From positions 27,422,001 through 27,486,000 of the forward strand of contig JAUIMM010000178.1 in NCBI GenBank assembly GCA_031769625.1: a stretch of DNA of 64,000 bases, given 5' to 3'. Positions 46,079 to 56,695 of the stretch are shown piece after piece. Below the pieces are notes generated by a model, which made no database searches, was not told where the DNA came from, and saw only the letters and a list, made by a program, of their open reading frames with translations. The position numbers were made by a program, and so were the translations under genes. Numbering within the stretch: the stretch's first letter is position 1; each line of letters opens with the position of its first letter. The DNA comes from Taudactylus pleione (Eukaryota > Chordata > Amphibia > Anura > Myobatrachidae).

Positions 46079-47470
46079 ATGTGTGTACTCACTGTAGATG
46101 GCAACCGAGTAGAGGCACTGTTAGACTCTGGTAGCTTTGTGAAACTTATAAAAGCTGAGCTGGTGAACCCCTTGAGGCATACAGGGAAAACTGTTGGTGT
46201 GATCTGCATACATGGGGATACTCGATATTATGTTACGGCCGAGGTGAACATCGAGACACCATGTGGCTCTGCTATAGTTTCTGTGGGTTTGGTGCATGGT
46301 CTGGTGTACGATGCAATATTGGGGAGAGACTTTGCTCACTTCTGGAAGTTGTGGGAAAGCCGTTTTGTTCAAGAGGTGAACAACCCTGATCCATTTGAGA
46401 AGGTTGTCGATGTAGTGGAGGAGGGAATTTCTTCTGAGTCAGAGTTATTCCCTTTTTCTACTATGGTTGGCGAACTAGAGAATGCGGAACGTGACGGTGG
46501 CCCGCCAACTGATGTGCCTCCCATTGAGGTGGGAAGTGTTGTTGGGCCAGGTGATCGTCTGCCTGATTTAGAGGTCAGAAGAGAGGTCTTTGCCATGGAG
46601 CAGTTGAATGACCCTACTTTGGTAAAAGCCAGGGAGAATGTAAAAGTAGTTGATGGTAAACCCGTAGACCCTGATAGTCCTTTGTCCTATCCCCACATGG
46701 CAATGTGTCAGGATTTGTTATATCAGGTGACTAAGAAGGGGGAAGATATTGTGGAACAACTAATAGTTCCCAAAGCCTACAGAAGAACAGTGTTGGATCT
46801 GGCCCATGGTCATATAACGGCAGGTCATCTAGGGGTAGAGAAAACCACTGAGCAAATAATGCAGAGGTTTTTCTGGCCCGGGCTTCATAAAGAGGTGTCT
46901 GACTTTTGCGCATCCTGCCCTGAGTGTCAGTATCATGCTACCAGGCCACATTTTAAGGGTCCACTAGTTCCATTGCCTATTATAGAGGTGCCGTTTGAAA
47001 GAATAGCGATGGATTTGGTTGGACCCTTAATGAAGTCTGCCAGGGGACACCAGTATATTCTGGTCAGAATGGATTACGCTACCAGGTACCCAGAAGCGAT
47101 CCCGTTGCGCAATACGTCAACCAAGACCATTGCCAGAGAGCTAGTTCATGTCTTTAGCAGGCTGGGTATACCCAAGGAGATACAAACTGAACAGGGTACA
47201 CCGTTTATGTCAAAAGTCATGAAAGAGTTATGCCGCCTGTTCAAAATTGAACAGTTAAGAACTTCGGTTTATCACCCCCAAACCAATGGGCTGGTCGAGA
47301 GGTTTAACAAGACGTTAAAACACATGCTTAGGAAAGTGTTCGACAAGGATGGTAGGGATTGGGATTACTTATTGCCGTATTTATTGTTGGCTATAAGAGA
47401 GGTTCCCCAGTCCTCCACCGGGTTTTCACCCTTCGACTTGTATATGGGAGACACCCAAGGGGGTTACTAG
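46079..47470 (+). pseudogene. pol: Protease and integrase of Gypsy element 1
   Basis: 463 codons. The aspartic protease motif LLDSGS is at residues 14-19. A linker follows, then the integrase zinc domain (HITAGHLGVEKT, then CASCPEC) near residues 238-284. The core has MDLVGP (D312), then QTEQGTPF (E371, where Asp is expected and where element 2 has PDQGT), and NGLVERFNK (E407), with the usual 35-residue spacing to the glutamate. Integrase therefore precedes RT, the reverse of ordinary Gypsy order and the layout of the Gmr1 group. The frame ends early at TAG (47468) because of a one-base shift near 47440. Element 2 has the same shift. The D-to-E change probably disables the enzyme. Confidence 0.9.
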
Positions 47471-47664
47471 ACATTGCAAAAGAGACATGGGTGGAGCAGT
47501 CTAGTCCTTACAAAACGGTGATTGAGTATGCTTCTCAAATGCAGGAGAGAATTGCTGCGGTAGTGCCGATAGTGAGAGAGCACCTGGAACAGGCTCAACA
47601 GGCACAGCAGAGGGTATACAACCGCAATGCTCGGTTATGCAGCTTTGCTCCTGGGGAGTGTTAG
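47445..47664 (+). pseudogene. pol: Integrase C-terminal piece of element 1
   Basis: In the next frame the sequence continues LVYGRHPRGLLDIAKETW, a standard post-core block of Gypsy integrase, then a helix with ERIAAVVPIVREHLEQAQ and VYNRNARL. It stops at 47662 because of a small deletion relative to element 2. The GPY/F-like module (LLAKWQGPFEI) lies in the following frame at the start of the next piece. Confidence 0.85.
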
Positions 47665-49427
47665 TGTTGGTTCCCACTGTGGAAAATAAACTTTTGGCTA
47701 AATGGCAAGGGCCCTTTGAAATCTTAGAAAGTGTGGGGCAGGTCAATTACAAAGTTTACCAGCCGGGGAAAAGAAAGCCGGAACAGATATACCGTATAAA
47801 TCTGTTAAAGCCCTGGAAAGATAGAATGGTACTGTCGGCCGTCCGAGCCCCTCCAGTAAATCCAGGGCCCTTAGTTCCCGAAGTGACAGTGGCAAAAACC
47901 CTGTCGGCAATTCAACAACAAGAGGTCAAGGAGTTTCTGATCAGAAATAGGGTGCTGTTCTCTGACGTACCTGGGAAAACCTCGGTCATTAAACATGACA
48001 TCATCACTGACCCAGGGGCTAAAGTTAATCTAAAGCCCTATAGGTTACCAGAAGCACAAAGAGAATCGGTGTCGAAAGAAATTAAAAATATGCTAGAGTT
48101 AGGGGTTATTGAAGAATCACATAGTGAATGGTCAAGTCCCATTGTGTTGATTCCAAAGCCCGACGGGAGTATGCGTTTCTGCAATGACTTCCGAAAGTTG
48201 AACAGTGTTTCAAAATTCGATGCCTACCCGATGCCAAGAGTGGATGAACTGATTGAGAGACTTGGGACAGCAAGGTATTTAACCACTCTTGACCTAACCA
48301 AAGGGTATTGGCATGTACCGTTAATCAAGAGCGCCAAACAAAAGACAGCTTTTTCAGTGCCAGAGGGCTTGTTTCAGTACAAGATGTTGCCCTTCGGGCT
48401 ACATGGGGTACCTGCTACCTTCCAAAGAATGATGGACAGGATTCTAAGGCCCCATAGACGGTATGAGGCTGCTTATCTGGATGATGTGGTCATTCATAGT
48501 CCTGATTGGCAGTCTCACTTACCCAGGGTACAAGCAGTGTTGGACTCCATCTATAAGGCAGGTTTGACAGCCAACCCAAAAAAGTGTTGTCTAGGCTTGG
48601 AGGAAGTAAAATATCTGGGATACACCATTGGCAGAGGCCTGATAAAGCCTCAGCTCAACAAAGTTGATGCCATACAAAACTGGCCACGGCCTCTGAATAA
48701 GAAGCAGGAGAGAGCCTTCTTGGGAATTACGTGGTACTACAGGAGGTTTATACCCAACTTTGCCACCATGGCAGTCCCACTGACTGACCTGACCAAAGGC
48801 AAACAAAAAGTAATGGTAGAATGGAGACCTGAGGCAGAGAAAGCTTTTCAGGAGTTGAAAGTAGCGTTGTGTTCCCAACCAGTCCTGATGACTCCTAATT
48901 TTGAAAGGGAATTCATAGTACAAACCGATGCATCAGAAGTAGGTATAGGAGCGGTCCTGTCCCAGAACAAGGAGGGTGAGGAACACCCTATTTTCTATCT
49001 AAGTAGAAAGTTGAATGTACATGAGAGAAACTATGCCACAGTGGAGAAGGAGGCGTTGGCCATAAAGTGGGCATTAGATGCTCTCAGGTACTACTTGGTT
49101 GGAAGTAAGTTCAAATTGATCACTGACCATGCCCCTTTGAAGTGGATGTCCGAAAATAAGGACAGTAATGCAAGAATTACGAGATGGTTCTTGGCGTTAC
49201 AAACTTTTAAATTTTCAGTGGAACACAGGCCAGGAAGCCAGCTGGCCAATGCTGACGCGTTGTTTTGCGTTCATTGTTTGGGGGCTTCAGTTGTTCCGCC
49301 CCACAGGTTGAAACAAAGGGGGGGATATGTGATAGGATCATTGGTAAAGTGGTCTGTGGCAGGTACATTTGTCCCAGATTCCTGTCTTATGTGTTTTAAA
49401 ATCCCCAGAAGAAAGTCTGCAGTGTAG
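47637..49427 (+). CDS. pol: Reverse transcriptase and RNase H of Gypsy element 1
   Basis: 596 codons open, of which the first 562 or so are element-coding and the last run into the 3' LTR. It opens with the GPY/F-like module (KLLAKWQGPFEI, residues about 18-30), an extended linker, then RT: VIEESHSEWSSPIVLIPKPD (about 155-175), FCNDFRKLN, LDLTKGYWHVPL, FGLHGVPATFQRMMD and the catalytic YLDD at residues 280-283 (48474-48485). RNase H follows with QTDASEVGIGAV, EKEALAIKWAL, ITDHAPLKWM and NADAL, so all four acidic positions are present. All RT motifs look intact; this is the best-preserved coding region of the window. Upstream frameshifts mean it cannot be made as part of a normal polyprotein. 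Confidence 0.92.
   Translation: MQLCSWGVLVLVPTVENKLLAKWQGPFEILESVGQVNYKVYQPGKRKPEQIYRINLLKPWKDRMVLSAVRAPPVNPGPLVPEVTVAKTLSAIQQQEVKEFLIRNRVLFSDVPGKTSVIKHDIITDPGAKVNLKPYRLPEAQRESVSKEIKNMLELGVIEESHSEWSSPIVLIPKPDGSMRFCNDFRKLNSVSKFDAYPMPRVDELIERLGTARYLTTLDLTKGYWHVPLIKSAKQKTAFSVPEGLFQYKMLPFGLHGVPATFQRMMDRILRPHRRYEAAYLDDVVIHSPDWQSHLPRVQAVLDSIYKAGLTANPKKCCLGLEEVKYLGYTIGRGLIKPQLNKVDAIQNWPRPLNKKQERAFLGITWYYRRFIPNFATMAVPLTDLTKGKQKVMVEWRPEAEKAFQELKVALCSQPVLMTPNFEREFIVQTDASEVGIGAVLSQNKEGEEHPIFYLSRKLNVHERNYATVEKEALAIKWALDALRYYLVGSKFKLITDHAPLKWMSENKDSNARITRWFLALQTFKFSVEHRPGSQLANADALFCVHCLGASVVPPHRLKQRGGYVIGSLVKWSVAGTFVPDSCLMCFKIPRRKSAV
49313..49327 (+). promoter_or_regulatory. Polypurine tract of Gypsy element 1
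   Basis: A purine run AAAGGGGGGGATA sits directly before the 3' LTR, where plus-strand DNA synthesis is primed. Element 2 has the matching AAAGGGGGGATA. Confidence 0.85.
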
Positions 49428-49934
49428 TAGGCTTGAGTCTCTGCTTTTTGAAAAGCCGGTTTGGGACCTGGGGGTTGTGGGTGAGAGGAGACGGAGGGCT
49501 CCACCCATGGCCACTCCAGGTTTTGGTTCTCTTAGCCTGGTAACAGGCTTGTTAGGGTTTCCACCTGAGAGTGGCCAATATAAGCCTAGTGTGTTGAGGG
49601 CTGATTGTCTCACCTGGGAGAGCAGGCAGGGAGTTTGCTCAGAGACACTTGGAAACCTAACTGTGAGTGTTGTGCTGTGCCTTTGTTGCTGGCAAATGCA
49701 TTAGGCCCTGCCAGGTTCTGGTAGTGAGGGAACTACCTGTGAAGTTAGTGCCCCGACAGGGCTAGGATTTATATTTATGTTTTCTTTATATTTCTGACAT
49801 TGTACAATAAAGACTGGTGCCGACCAGCTTGTACTTGCATCCAGACTGGTGTGCTGCTTCCCTGCTGCTGTGTGTGTGTGTAAGGAAGGAGTCCTCTACC
49901 CAGGAGAGGGACCCCCTAAACTAACTGTGTCACA
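49328..49934 (+). mobile_element. 3' LTR of Gypsy element 1
   Basis: 607 bp, TGTGATAGG to GTGTCACA, about 15 differences from the 5' LTR by eye. The right flank is a (TA)n tract. Confidence 0.93.
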
Positions 49935-49958
49935 ATATATATATATATATATATATAC
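49935..49958. repeat. (TA)n tract between elements
   Basis: A short TA run directly after the 3' LTR. It contains the ATAT expected of the target duplication. Confidence 0.9.
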
Positions 49959-50029
49959 ATACATACCAGTCCCATAAACGGCACTCCTTGCTTGAAAAAT
50001 AAATAGCTACTCCGATGTCCTCTTAGGGA

Positions 50030-50246
50030 TAAAACCCACAGATACAAGGAGTAGACGAAAGGCAGTACTCACAAGGCTTGTCTTCAATCACCAATTTTTA
50101 TTTGTAATCCAACATATGTTTTGGGCAGAAGCCCGTCGTCAGGAATCCCTGATGACGGGCTTCCACCCAAAACATATGTTGGATTACAAATAAATATTGG
50201 TGATTGAAGACAAGCCTTGTGAGTGCCATCTTTTGTCTACTCCTTG

Positions 50247-50250
<4 letters not shown>
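50030..50250. repeat. Inverted repeat with hammerhead-like cores
   Basis: Two arms of about 100 bp run from ATACAAGGAGTAGACGAAAG (50031) to its complement (about 50249), around a centre at AGGAATCCCTG (50141-50151). In each arm, read outward from the centre, the order is stem AUCC or AUUC, CTGATGA or CTGACGA, a GGGC/GCCC-type hairpin, AAAAC, the palindrome ACATATGT, then GGAT that pairs with the first stem. That is the topology of a type I hammerhead with a dimer-type stem III. The conserved G before AAA is A in both arms, and one extra base precedes stem II, so activity is doubtful. Confidence 0.65.

Positions 50251-50277
<27 letters not shown>
50251..50277. repeat. (TA)n tract between elements
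   Basis: TA dinucleotides separating the hammerhead-like hairpin from the LTR of Gypsy element 2. Confidence 0.9.
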
Positions 50278-50281
<4 letters not shown>

Positions 50282-50882
50282 ACAGGACTGGATCAGGGGT
50301 CCCTCTCCTGGGGTAGATGGACTCCCTCCCCACACACACAGCAGCCGTAAAATAGTACATTGATCTGGGTCTCGTGCTAACTGGTCGGCGCCAGTCTTTA
50401 TTGTGCAAAGTAAAAGGAAAAACAAAACATAAAAGTAATTGCTAGCCCTTCAGGGCACTAACTAAACAAGAGGTTCCCTCTCTAAAGAAACAGTGGGGCC
50501 TATTGCCTCCACCATCAACACAAGTGCATGCACATATCTTACAGGTAGTTTCACCAAGTGCCTCTGAACCAGCCAGCCTGCTTGCTCTCCCAGGTATGAG
50601 ACACTCCTTTACAATTAGACACAGCCTATTTCAGCCAGTTCCAGGTGCAGAGCTTAATGAGCCTGCTAACAGGCCACAAACCAAAACCTGGAGTGGGTTG
50701 TGGATAGAGCCCACCCTCTCCTCACATCCACACCCCCAGGTCCCAAACCAGCTTTTCCAAAAGCCGAAACTCAAATCTGCTTGAGCGCAGACTTTCTCCT
50801 GGGGGCTTTTTTAGAACACATAGGTCAAAAACCTAGGTCAAATATATCTACCACTGACCACTTTACCAGTGATCCGTTCACA
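50278..50882 (-). mobile_element. 3' LTR of Gmr1-like Gypsy element 2
   Basis: About 605 bp. Read on the minus strand it starts TGTGAACGGATCACTGG. It aligns along its length with 55344-55956 with roughly 40 or more differences by eye, so this element is older than element 1. The adjoining polypurine tract on the minus strand is AAAGGGGGGATA (50883-50894). Confidence 0.88.
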
Positions 50883-52370
50883 TATCCCCCCTTTGTTTCG
50901 ACCTCTGGGCCAGAACAACTGAAGCCCCCAAGCAATGAACGTGTGACAATGCGTCTGCATTGGCCAGCTGGCTTCCAGGCCTGTGCTCTACTGAAAACTT
51001 AAAGGTTTGTAGCACCAAGAACCACCTCGTTATTCTTGCATTACTGTCCTTGTTTTCGGAAATCCATTTCAGAGGGGCATGGTCAGTAATCAGTTTGAAC
51101 TTTTTCCCACCAAATAGTACCTGAGAATTTCTAACGCCCATTTTATGGCCAAAGCTTCCTTTTCTACTGTGGCATAGTTTCTCTAATAGGTATTCAATTT
51201 CCTGCTCAGGTAAAAAATAGGGTGTTCCTCAACCTCTCTGCTTTGGGACAGGATGGCTCCGATGCCTACACCGGATGCATCGGTTTGTACCACAAACTAT
51301 TTGTCAAAATCAGGGGTTACTAGAACAGGTTGGGTACATAAAGCTATTTTTAAATCTTAGAAAGCTTTCTCTGCTTCCGGATTCCATTCCACCATGGTTT
51401 TTTGTTTGCCCTTGGTAAGGTCAGTAAGTGGGACCTCAAGGGTGGCAAAACTGGGTATGAACCTCCTATAGTATCCAGTGATCCCTAAGAAGGCTCTCAC
51501 CTGCTTCTTATTGAAGGGTAATGGCCAGTTCTGTATTGCCTCAATCTTATTGAGCTGTGTTTTTATCTAACTTCTGCCAATGGTGTACCCCAGATATTTT
51601 ACTTCCTCCATCCCTACACAACACTTTTTCGGGTTGGCCATCAGACCTGCCTTAAGGATGGAGTTTAACACTGCTTGTACTCTGGGTAAGTGAGACTGCC
51701 AATCAGGACTATGTATGACCACATCATCCAGATAAGCCACAGCATATCATCTATGGGGTCTTAGAATCCTATCCATCATTCATTGGAAGGTAGCAGGCAC
51801 TCCATGTAGCCCAAAGGGTAACATCTTATAATGAAACAACCCTTCTGGTGCAGAAAAAGCTTTTTTTTCTTTGGCATTTTTAGTTAATGGCACTTGCCAA
51901 TACCCTTTGGTTAGGTCCAGAGTGGTTAAATACCTTGCTGTCCCCAGCCTTTCAATTAGTTCATCCACCCTTGGCATCAGATAGACATTCAATTTTGAAA
52001 CACTGTTCAGCTTTCAGAAGTCATTACAAAAATGCACACTCCCATCGGGCTTTGGAATCAATACAATAGGACTGGACCACTCACTATGTGATTCTTCAAT
52101 TACCTCCAATTCTAACATATTTTTTAAATTCCTTTGACACAGATTCCCTTTGGGTTTCAGGCAACCTATAGGGCTTTAGGTTAACCTTAACCCCCGGGTC
52201 AGTGACTATGTCATATTTGATGACCATGGTTTTTCCTGGCATATCAGAAAACAGTACCCTATTTCAGATCAAAAATTCCTTGACCTCCTGCTGTTGACTG
52301 GCTAACTGGGTTTTTGCCACGGTCACTTCAGGTACCAGGCTACCGGGTTTCACTGGAGGGGCTCAGATGG
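50883..52370 (-). pseudogene. pol: RT and RNase H of Gypsy element 2, decayed
   Basis: From high to low coordinate on the minus strand: YLMPRVDELIERLGTARYLT and LDLTKGYWQVPL (51990-51890), FGLHGVPATFQ (51800-51780), decayed YLDD surroundings near 51735, then RNase H KFKLITDHAPLKWISENKDS and NADALSHVH (51115-50940). Multiple stops and frameshifts. Sequence and order match element 1, so it belongs to the same family. Confidence 0.85.
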
Positions 52371-53562
52371 CTGACAGTGCCGCTCTATCCATCCAGGGTT
52401 TTATCTGGTTCACATGATATATCTGTTCGGGTTTTCTTTTCCCCGGCTGGTAAACTTTATACTTGACCTGTTCCACTTTTTCTAAGATCTCAAAGGGCCC
52501 TTGCCACTTAGCCAACAGCTTACTTTCTACCATGGGAACCAACACCAACACTGTGACCCCAGGAGCAAAGTTTCTTAACTGTGCATTGCGGTTATATACC
52601 CTCTGCTGTGCTAGTTGGGTCTATTCCAAGTGCTCCTTAACTATCGGCACTACAGCAGCAATTCTCTCTTGCATCTGGGAAACATGTTCAATCACTGTTT
52701 TATAAGGACTGCCCTTCCCACATCTCCTTGGCAATGTCTAGTAACCCTCTTGGATGTCTCCCATATACAAGTCGAAAGGTGAAAACCTGTTGGAGGATTG
52801 GGGAACCTCTCTTATGGACAGCAGCAGATGAGGCAACAAATAATCCCAATCTTTACCATCTTTGTCAACTACTTTCTTTAACATATGTTTTAAGGTCTTG
52901 TTAAACCTCTCAACCAGTCCATAGGTTTGGGGGTGATAAACTGAGGTCCTTAACTGTATAATCTTAAACAGGCGGCATAACTCCTTCATAACTTTTTAAA
53001 TAAACGGAGTACCCTGATCAGGTAGTATTTCTTTAGGTATTCCCAACCTGCTAAAAACATGGACCAGCTCTCTAGCAATAGACTTGGTAGATGTATTGCG
53101 TAGCAGTATCGCTTCCGGGTATCTGCTAGCTTAATCCAGAATTACTAGAATATATTGATGTCCCCGGGCAGACTTCAACAAGGGTCCCACCAAGTACATA
53201 GCTATCCTTTCAAACGGTACCTCTATAATTGGTAGTGGGAGTAGAGGACTTTTGAAATGTGGTCTGGGAGCATGATACTGGCATTCAGGGCAGGAGGCAC
53301 AAAAGTCAGACACATCTTTATGGACACCGGGCCAAAAAAACCTCTGCACGATCCACTCAGTGGTTTTCTTTACCCCTAGGTGGCCTGCCGTTATATGACC
53401 ATGGGCCAGATCTAACACCGTTCTCCTGTAAGGTTTGGGGACTATTAATTGTTCCACAATCTCCTCCCCTTTCTTAGTCATCTGATACAACAGGTCATGA
53501 CATATTACCATGTGAGGATACATCAAGGGACTATCGGGATCTACGGGTTTACCATTGAGCAC
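52363..53562 (-). pseudogene. pol: Integrase of Gypsy element 2, decayed
   Basis: The zinc domain (HITAGHLGVKKT, CASCPEC) and MYLVGPL lie in 53562-53131, the region ending with an RSARGHQYILV-like stretch. The second catalytic site PDQGTPF is near 53010. The third, YGLVERFNK, is in 52989-52738, which ends at the same shifted stop as element 1 (FDLYMGDIQEGY). The GPY/F-like module LLAKWQGPFEI is in 52551-52363. Integrase again precedes RT in the direction of transcription. Confidence 0.85.
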
Positions 53563-53580
53563 GTTGACATTCTCCCTGGC

Positions 53581-54363
53581 TTACACCAGAGTAGGGTCAT
53601 ATAACTGCTCTATGGCAAAGACCTCTCTTCTGACCTCTAAATCCAGCAGACAGTCAATGAACTCTACAACACTTGGTGAGCCACCATCACGCTCTGCATT
53701 CTCTATTTTGCTGATCATGCTAGAAAATGGGAACATCTCTGACTCCACCACTACATCAGTCACTCTTTCAGATGAGGCAGGGTGATTTACCCCAGTGCAA
53801 AACCGGCTTTCCCACAACTTCCAGAAGTGAGGAAAGTCTCTTCCCAATATTACATCATACACTAAGCCCAGTACCAAACCCACGGAGACTACCGTGGAAC
53901 CACATGCTGTCTCGATGTTCACTTCGGCAGTAATACCGAGTATCCCCATTTATGCATGTCACACCAACAGTTTTTCCCTTATATTTCAAAGGGGTCACCA
54001 GCTCAGATCTCAAAAGTGTAACCAGGCTACCAGAGTCTAACAGAGCCTCTACACGGCTGTCTTCCACAGTGAGTGTTTATCAGTCTCAGCCTGCCAGTCA
54101 ACAGTACAGACTAGCTGTGCAAAGAAAGATCCCCTGCGGTTGACAAAAGCGGTATCACTTTGCATGGGCTCAGAGGTAAGTGAGCAATTAGCTGCTATAT
54201 GGCCGAAGCCACCACATCGTAAACACTGAGTCACATTAACGTCTAGTCTTTTGTGGGGGCAGGTACCTTCCTGGCCTAGCAAGCCTGTCTTCAGATTCAC
54301 CACCCTCAGTCTTAGGCATGTTCCACTGCCCAGCACCCTTCTCCCCAGGAACAGTCTTACCAT
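53581..54363 (-). pseudogene. Zinc knuckle and protease of Gypsy element 2
   Basis: The minus strand 54363-54049 gives CLRCGGFGHIAANC, a CX2CX4HX4C knuckle. The frame 54067-53855 has VEALLDSGSLVTLL, the protease DSG. 53949-53581 continues the protease C-terminus and linker. The frames are broken relative to one another. Confidence 0.82.
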
Positions 54364-54379
54364 TGTTGTTGGGAGTTCT

Positions 54380-55228
54380 CTTGTGCGCCATTGGGGCTCA
54401 GTGGGGCAGATTCATCAGCTCCTCAGCTGCTACGTACCTCTCCACCAGTTCGACTAACTGGTCAGCGGTCTTAGGGTCTGCATGGCTCACCCACTTGCGC
54501 AAGGATGCAGGTAGAGATCACAGATTCCAGTCCATTATGACTCGTTCGACGATTTGTGGTCCTGTCAGCATCTCGGGCTGTAGCCACTTGGTGGATAGAT
54601 GGATGAAGTCGTGCATCTGCGAGCATGGAGGTCTGTCGATTTGGAACTCCCAGCAGTGGACTCATTGGGCATGAACAAATCTGGTGACCCAACTGAGTTA
54701 GGATCTCCTGTTTCAGTTTCACATAGTCCTTAGCATTGGCCAGGCACAAATCATAATAGGCCTTTTGTGGCTCCCCAGACAGAAAAGGTGCCACCAGACC
54801 TGCCCATTTCTCCTTGGACCAACTCTCCCTTTCTGCCGTTCTCTCAAACATGGCAAGATGTGCCTCCACATCATTGCCCGAAGTCATCTTTTGGAGGAAG
54901 TGACAGGCTCATATGGAGTGAGTGGTGGTGAAAGGACCAGTATTAGATCTCGAGGCCGGGCTGTTAGGTGTTGTACCATCTTTTTGATGGCCTGGCTGTT
55001 TTCCGCTAAGGCCTGCCGGTTTTCCACTAAGGTCTGGCAGGTTTCCTCGAGGGTGACTTGTTGTTGTCTCTGGGCTGTCTCCAAGGCCAGTAGCTGCACC
55101 CTGGTGGATTCTTGCTGAATTTTGTTTGTTTCCTGCTGAGCTGCTGTAGCCTGAAGCAAGGCTTTTACTACATCCTCCATTTTACCTCCAGGTGCTGGTT
55201 GGAAGGTGAACCTTGCCTCTCTGAGCAT
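54380..55228 (-). pseudogene. gag: gag of Gypsy element 2
   Basis: 55228-54884 encodes LREARFTFQPAPGGKMEDVVKA and a longer coiled coil with repeated QQ(E/V)T units and ENRQALAENSQAI. 54887-54471 is the capsid with VAPFLSGEPQKAYYDL. Only one copy of the 13-bp unit is present at the junction, so the two parts are nearly continuous here, unlike in element 1. The capsid end has the same CAC TGA GCC stop as element 1 (near 54385). Confidence 0.82.
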
Positions 55229-55343
55229 TGGCTGACGCCACCTTCAGGGATTTAACAATCATGTGTCTGCCCCTTTAACTTTTAAAGGACAAATTTTTCC
55301 TTGCTGCACTTTTCAGTGTGTGCTGCCCGCATTCTCCACCAGT

Positions 55344-55953
55344 TGTAACAGGGCCGGATTAGGGGTCCCTCTCCTGGGGTAGATGGACTCCCTCCCCACA
55401 CACGCAGCAGCCGGAAAATAGTACATTGATCTGGGTATCGTGCTAACTGGTCGGTGCCAGTCTTTATTGTGCAAAGTAAAAGGAAAAACAAAACATAAAA
55501 GTAAACGCTAGCCCATCTGGGTGCTAACTAAACAAGAGGTTCCCTCTCTAAAGAAACAGTGGGGCCTATTGCCTCCAGCATCAACACAAGCACATGCACA
55601 TATCTTACAGGTAGTTTCACCAAGTGTCTCTGAGCCAGCCAGCCTGCTTGCTCTCCAAGCCAGTTATGAGACACTGCCTTACAATTAGACAAAGCCTACA
55701 GTATGTCAGCCAGTTCCAGGTGCAGAGCTTAATGAGCCTGCTAAGAGGCCAAAACCGAAACCTGGAGTGGGTTGTGGATGGAGCCCACCCTCTCGTCACA
55801 TCCACACCCCCAGGTCCCAAACCGGCTTTTCCAAAAGCTGAAACTCAAATCTGCTTGAGTGCAGACTTTCTCCCGGGGACATTTTTAGAACACATAGGTC
55901 AAAAACCTAGGGCAAATGTATCTACCACTGACAACTTTACCAGTGATCCTATC

Positions 55954-55956
<3 letters not shown>
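55344..55956 (-). mobile_element. 5' LTR of Gypsy element 2
   Basis: 613 bp. On the minus strand it starts TGTGATAGG and ends CTGTTACA. It is followed (toward lower coordinates) after two bases by TGGTGGAGAATGCGGGC, the likely primer-binding site. Confidence 0.9.

Positions 55957-55986
<30 letters not shown>
55957..55986. repeat. (TA)n tract between Gypsy 2 and the PLE cluster
   Basis: TA dinucleotides in contact with the Gypsy LTR on one side and with the end of the Penelope-like element on the other. Confidence 0.92.
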
Positions 55987-55989
<3 letters not shown>

Positions 55990-56695
55990 CACTGACAAAT
56001 TGTCCGGCACTCAAAAATATAACGCAACTTGCCTGGGTGCACATGCAGAGAAGGTGATGCATACAGTGGGAATGGCAGGCACTCAGCAGGACCAAATAGC
56101 TTCACAATAATAGAGCCAGATGGAGCCGGTATCTGAGTCAATGTTTCAGCAGTAACGCTGCTTTTATCAAGACATATATAATACAAAAGACAAATACATA
56201 CATATATAGACTCACCCAGTGTCCATCACCAACACGGGAACCCCAGCTGCTGCGCCGCGCGATGACGTCTCCACCTGGGACACACCAGCGCTCGTGCATG
56301 CTGAGGGGGCGTGGTTACACCCGTGCCATCACCATGGCTACAAGACAATAACAATACACATAATATGGAACAGAGAGTGTGCGAAATCACACCAAAATGC
56401 CTAAATAGAGCGGTCTTCAACAAGATACTGTAAATAACATCAAGGCGGTCTTTAAATACAGTGATGTATATGTAGATATACATAACATCAGGAGATGGTG
56501 CATTCATCACACAACAGAGTCTGAAAAAAACAGACTGATACTATCTAAACCTGAATGATACAAAATACATAAGTCACATGAGGTGATGTAACCTGGAGAT
56601 GCAAAAACATGTATAAGCTGACAGAACACTGTATCAGACATAGCAAAGAAAAAAATGATGGAAAAATACTAGAATTGCAAAAGACCAAAAATAGA
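55987..56695 (-). mobile_element. 3' region and pLTR of Penelope-like element A
   Basis: This segment follows ORF2 of copy A and matches, in the other orientation, 59981-60660 and 62785-63207. It contains the hammerhead-like motif at 56134-56175. The terminal part (55987-56080) repeats the leader found upstream of ORF1 (GGACAATTTGTCAGTGATTTA), so the end repeats the start, as expected of PLE pseudo-LTRs. Confidence 0.8.
56134..56175 (-). ncRNA. Hammerhead-like motif, PLE copy A
   Basis: Read on the minus strand: ATGTC, TTGATAA, a CAGC/GCTG hairpin, AAAC, ATT, GACTCA. GTC pairs with GAC as stem I. Relative to the canonical core CUGANGA...GAAA, two positions differ and extra bases precede stem II. 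PLE pseudo-LTRs are known to carry hammerhead motifs, which makes position and layout suggestive, but the core is degraded. Confidence 0.45.
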
